Shown in pieces: positions 8,040 through 10,919 of a stretch of DNA of 10,919 nt. The stretch spans positions 1 through 10,919 of the forward strand of contig CALLPO010000058.1 in NCBI GenBank assembly GCA_938015605.1. Direction: 5' to 3'. The position numbers were made by a program, and so were the translations under genes. How positions within the stretch are numbered: position 1 is the first letter of the stretch; every line of letters begins with the position of its first letter. The DNA comes from an uncultured Candidatus Altimarinota bacterium. GTDB lineage: Bacteria > Patescibacteriota > Gracilibacteria > BD1-5 > UBA6164. The notes beneath the pieces were generated by a model, which was given only the letters and a program-made list of their open reading frames with translations, was not told the origin of the DNA and ran no database searches.

Positions 8040-9134
8040 TTATCCTCCATTTAATCCTTCTTTAATAAGTTTTGGATTATTAGCATATTTAAGTCATTCT
8101 TCTTCACTAATAACTCAAGTAGTGATGAATTCAATAATATCTTGCTCAAGAAGTTGCATTCATTCTCTTGCTCACATCTGCATAATAGAAGGAATTTGAA
8201 AAACATCATTCTCTCTGATAAGATTTGCAATAGCTCAATTATTTACAAGAATTTCTTTTGCCATTCTTACTCAAGTTCAGTCTTGAGTTTTGAGTAATCT
8301 TTGAGAGAATACAGCAACTAGAGAATCTGCTAGCCCAAGTCTTACTTGGTTTTGGTTCGCTGCAGGAAAACTATCAATCACACGAGAAACTGTTTGAGAA
8401 GCACTTTTAGTATGAAGTGTTGAAAAAACTAAATGACCAGTCTCAGCTAGAGTTAAAGCCATTTCAATTTCTTCTTTATCCCTCATCTCCCCAAATAATA
8501 GAACTTGTGGATTTTGTCTCATTGCCCCTTTTAGTGCAATGTTATAATTAGGCACATCTCTACCAACTTCTTTATGCTCAAAGATTGATTTTTTGTGAGC
8601 ATGAACATATTCAATAGGATCCTCAATCGTAATTACATGTTTAGAATAATTTTCATTAATAAAATCAAGCATAGCTGCTAGTGTAGTAGATTTACCTGAA
8701 CCTGTTGGTCATGTAACAAGTATAAGTCATTGACCTACTTTACATACATCTTTAAAAATATCTGGAAGATTCAAATCTTTAATGTTTGGAATTTTACCAG
8801 TTAGTAGTCTTAAAACTACCATGTAGTTTCACATTTGGAAACTCACATTTCACCTAAATCTTCTATTTCCATGAGAAAATGAAAAATCCAGATTTCTAGT
8901 TGCTACAAGTTTTTCATGTTGTTCTTCTGTAATTACAGATTGAGCAAATTCCATAGTATCTTTCCATGTAAATTTTTCGATTCACTCATCTATTCTTAAA
9001 ATTTCTCACCCAATTTTAATTCAAGGGTATGTTCAAGCAGTGATATAAATATCACTCCCCTCATTATCAATCATAACTTGTAGAAGTTGATCTTTTACCT
9101 TATGATCTTTTTTAATGATAGAATCTTTAGACAT
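8040..9134 (-). CDS. pilT: Type IV pilus retraction ATPase PilT
   Basis: A 364-residue secretion ATPase, normal length for PilT, with about a dozen or more in-frame TGA codons read as Gly. In order: N-terminal PAS-like region with GSDIYITAG; Walker A GPTGSGKSTT (142-151); Asp box ITIEDPIEYVH (168-178); Walker B VLLFGEMRD (211-219); His box HLVFSTLHT (234-242); and the PilT-type C-terminal motif GAIANLIRE (300-308), equivalent to AIRNLIRE. The PilB tetracysteine site is absent, which supports PilT. It should disassemble the pilus and pull pilin back into the membrane, driving twitching, DNA uptake or attachment to a host cell. ATG 9134-9132 is the only good start. It is not preceded by a Shine-Dalgarno but by the 3' arm of a 14-base-pair hairpin ending two bases before the ATG. 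Confidence 0.95.
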
Positions 9135-9135
9135 A

Positions 9136-9189
9136 AAAAGAGTAGTTAATAATATATTTCTTTATCTATATATATTTAACTACTCTTTT
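9136..9189 (-). terminator. Hairpin after the surface-protein gene, abutting the pilT start
   Basis: AAAAGAGTAGTTAA (9136-9149) and TTAACTACTCTTTT (9176-9189) form a perfect 14-base-pair stem around a 26-base A/T loop. Read on the minus strand it lies 17 bases after the stop of the surface-protein gene and ends in five T just before the pilT ATG. It fits an intrinsic terminator, although the loop is long, and it also occupies the whole ribosome-binding region of pilT. The loop contains weak -10-like sequences on the minus strand (TATATT at 9156-9151). Confidence 0.6.
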
Positions 9190-9206
9190 ATGTTTTTTAC
9201 AAATAT

Positions 9207-10232
9207 TTAGGCTTGTGCTAGTTTTTTTCTTCTAGATAAGAAGTAAAAAGTATTTATAATAAATGTTGCTATAATTAATACCCAAGTTTCTGCTCCAGTA
9301 TCAGGGGTTTCACTTGTTCCAAGTGCTAAGTTTTCAAGTTGAGTATTTTCTCTATTTGCTGGATCTTCACCCGCTGAGTTTAATTCATAATTAATTTCTT
9401 GTTCTCATTCTAGTAATTCACCTCCCTCATTGCTAGAAGTACCTTCTAATGCAGCTAATAGAGTTTCTTCTAGAGATTTTTCATCTGTTTCATCTTCACC
9501 TAAATCTACATTATCTAATTCTCCTGAAAGAGTTGTAGTTACTTTTTTAGGTGTATATTTTTCTAGAGTATCTGTAATAAAATCATAAATACCACTATCA
9601 ACATCAATTTTATCTGAACCTCCTTCAAATAAAGTTACAGTACCAACATAATCACTATTATCTTCTAAAGCATCTTTTAATACAACATCTATCATAGAAT
9701 CTGTGTCTCCTAGAGTCATTGAATCAACTGCAATATCTTTATATACTTTGAAATCAAATTCTTCATCAGCTAATTCTTGTAAGAATGTAATTTCAATAGT
9801 TGACGCATCAGCTATCATAATTCTTTCTATACCTTGCTCTTCACCATCAAGTGATCCATTTTGCACTTCATAATTTTCTAGTGAATTTCAAATTTTAAAT
9901 TCAATACTTCATTCAACTCATGAAATTGATAAAATTGAATATGAATCTCCTTTAGTAAGAGGATCAGTTAGATTAACTTTTACCATTTTAGGATTAGTAG
10001 TATCTTTGATTGAATCTCTTACAGATCTATCTTGATATACTTTCAAGTCACTATTTAGATTATTATCTTTAATTCCAACACTTTTATTTAATTCTATTTC
10101 TAGAGATTGAGTAGAAGTTGCCGTAATTGTTTTAAGGTTATATGTTTCTTCTGCTGCATACCCTGATTTAATAGAGAGTAATAGTGCTGTAGAAATCGAA
10201 ATTATAACCAATATGTTTTTTAAATATTTCAT
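9207..10232 (-). CDS. Secreted surface protein with two similar beta-type domains and sortase-like C-terminal anchor
   Basis: A 341-residue frame with four TGA codons read as Gly. Residues 1-26 are a Sec signal peptide: basic MKYLKN, a hydrophobic core, and likely cleavage after GYA or GYAA. Two segments of about 68 residues resemble each other: 36-103 (LEIELNK, LKVYQDRSV, KVNLTDPLTKGDSYSI) and 138-204 (IEITFLQ, FKVYKDIAV, DVVLKDALEDNSDYVG), probably Ig-like beta domains. A Glu/Asp-rich linker follows. The C-terminus has ETPDTGAE (308-315), a hydrophobic helix (about 317-331) and RRKK, the layout of a sortase sorting signal with TPDTG in place of LPXTG. It should sit on the cell surface, perhaps as an adhesin. 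An upstream in-frame ATG (10307) is rejected because it overlaps the promoter. No specific family is recognised. Confidence 0.82.
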
Positions 10233-10278
10233 AATAAATATTTTTATGTAATTAAAGTATTTTTTCGAATACAATAAT

Positions 10279-10307
10279 ATTAAAACACTTATTTGACTTC
10301 TTGTCAA
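10279..10307 (-). promoter_or_regulatory. Sigma-70-type promoter of the surface-protein gene
   Basis: On the minus strand TTGACA (10307-10302, perfect -35), a 17-base spacer and TTTAAT (10284-10279) form a good promoter. Initiation near 10271 gives a leader of about 39 bases before the ATG at 10232. The -35 lies inside an inverted repeat. Confidence 0.68.
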
Positions 10308-10311
10308 ATAA
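10289..10311. repeat. Operator-like inverted repeat over the -35 box
   Basis: TTATTTGAC (10289-10297) and its exact complement GTCAAATAA (10303-10311) are separated by five bases. The -35 box of the surface-protein promoter lies within it. The half-site is identical to the direct repeat at 871-890, so one regulator could read both, but no regulator gene is in the window. Confidence 0.5.
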
Positions 10312-10368
10312 TATTGATAATAATTTTATAAAATAATAACAGTTCTACTATAAATCCTTTATGCAAAA

Positions 10369-10412
10369 GAAAAAACATAATATATTTATTTAAATTAAAT
10401 ATTATGTTTTTT
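10369..10412 (-). terminator. Intrinsic terminator of ruvX
   Basis: AAAAAACATAAT (10369-10380) and ATTATGTTTTTT (10401-10412) form a perfect 12-base-pair stem with a 20-base A/T loop. Read on the minus strand the 3' arm ends in TTTTTTCTTTT. The 5' arm overlaps the ruvX stop codon (10404-10402), so the hairpin begins inside the last codons, as at 2031. Confidence 0.7.
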
Positions 10413-10806
10413 TATTTTTTTCTCTTGCTAAGTAATTTTCTAATATAATTTGGGCTGATATATCATCTTTTTGTCACCTATTATCTTTAAATCAAAATTC
10501 CTTCAAAATATTATCTGCCTCAAAGCTTGAAAACCTTTCATCAAATCATTCTATATTACATTTAGGGAAAATATCTGTAAGTTTTTCAATAAAATTTTTA
10601 GTCTTATCTAGTTGCCTTAGATTTTTTCAATATAGATCATATGGAAGTCATACTACTATAGTATCAAAATTATATTCTGATAAATATTTTTTAAGAGCAG
10701 GAATCAATTTAGTTCTAGCAACTATTTCTTTAGCCAAACTAAATCAATCCACTTCTACAGCTATTCAGCATCTTTTATCTCATAAATCTATTGCTAGTGC
10801 ACTCAT
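10402..10806 (-). CDS. ruvX: RuvX/YqgF, Holliday-junction-resolvase-like nuclease
   Basis: A 134-residue protein, normal for this small RNase H-fold family. Motifs in order: LAIDLGDKRCGIAV (4-17) with catalytic Asp7; IVVGLPYDLYG (50-60); FDERFSS (88-94) with acidic Glu90; and KDDISAQIILENYL (113-126) with the third acidic position at Asp114/115. Family members act on nucleic acids and have been linked to recombination and, in E. coli, to processing of the 16S rRNA 5' end; cytoplasmic. All eight glycines are TGA, so under the standard code the gene would vanish. It starts 6 bases after the stop of an upstream gene and ends in its own terminator, so it is the last gene of an operon entering from beyond the window. 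It has no visible link to the pilus genes. Confidence 0.92.
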
Positions 10807-10812
10807 AATTAA

Positions 10813-10919
10813 TTATTTAGCTTCTACAATAGCAATCATTTTAGCCATAGCATCTTTTCAAAGCTTTATGTAAACAAATGTCTCTCAAAGCTTTTTGATA
10901 TGTCCATCTTGTAAAGAGA
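10813..10919 (-). CDS. C-terminal part of an unidentified protein (gene runs off the window)
   Basis: The last 34 complete codons of a minus-strand frame lie here, starting beyond the window edge and ending in TAA at 10815-10813. The visible tail reads SLQDGHIKKLGETFV followed by YIKLGKDAMAKMIAIVEAK; both LG glycines are TGA. I do not recognise the family from so short a piece. The 6-base gap to ruvX on the same strand suggests an operon. The mix of Gly, Lys and regularly spaced hydrophobics looks like real coding sequence, and the in-frame TGAs match the rest of the window. Confidence 0.6.

Noticed and set aside
10233..10307. Upstream in-frame ATG extending the surface protein by 25 residues
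   Set aside because: It would place the start on the promoter -35 and bury the clear Sec signal peptide that begins at the ATG at 10232.
1..10919. CRISPR arrays, insertion sequences, tRNA or rRNA genes
   Set aside because: I saw no regularly spaced repeats, no transposase motifs or terminal repeats, and no cloverleaf or rRNA-like segment on either strand.

Overview
This window comes from a bacterium that reads TGA as glycine (translation table 25), as in the Candidate Phyla Radiation lineages Gracilibacteria (BD1-5) and Absconditabacteria (SR1). The standard code chops every gene into fragments. With TGA as Gly, ten continuous genes appear and family motifs are restored: the Walker A loops of both ATPases become GPTGSGK only if TGA is Gly. 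All ten genes end in TAA. The DNA is strongly AT-rich and arginine is almost always AGA/AGG. I cannot decide between the two phyla from this window.

The plus-strand part (1-7956) is a type IV pilus locus. It holds a pilin-like protein (74-859), a single-pass membrane protein with a long charged tail and no family I recognise (952-2037, own promoter and terminator), then an apparent operon 2168-6836 of the extension ATPase PilB, a large coiled-coil protein with a SpoIIE/RsbU-type PP2C phosphatase domain, and the platform protein PilC, closed by a strong terminator. A gene-free stretch of about 300 bases with a promoter candidate and two hairpins precedes a second pilin (7204-7956), probably the major subunit.

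The minus-strand part (8040-10919) converges on the pilin across a shared hairpin terminator. In its transcription order it holds an unidentified partial gene at the window edge, ruvX (Holliday-junction-resolvase-like YqgF), a secreted surface protein with two similar beta-type domains and a sortase-like TPDTG C-terminus, and the retraction ATPase PilT.

Together the genes supply pilus extension (PilB), retraction (PilT), a membrane platform (PilC) and two pilins. The distinctive element is the protein phosphatase between pilB and pilC, which suggests that pilus activity is coupled to protein phosphorylation. No prepilin peptidase, PilM/N/O or secretin is in the window. Other points of interest are the near-avoidance of TGA-glycine in the likely major pilin, alanine instead of glycine at the prepilin cleavage site of both pilins, a hairpin abutting the pilT start codon, and a shared 9-base element at two promoters.
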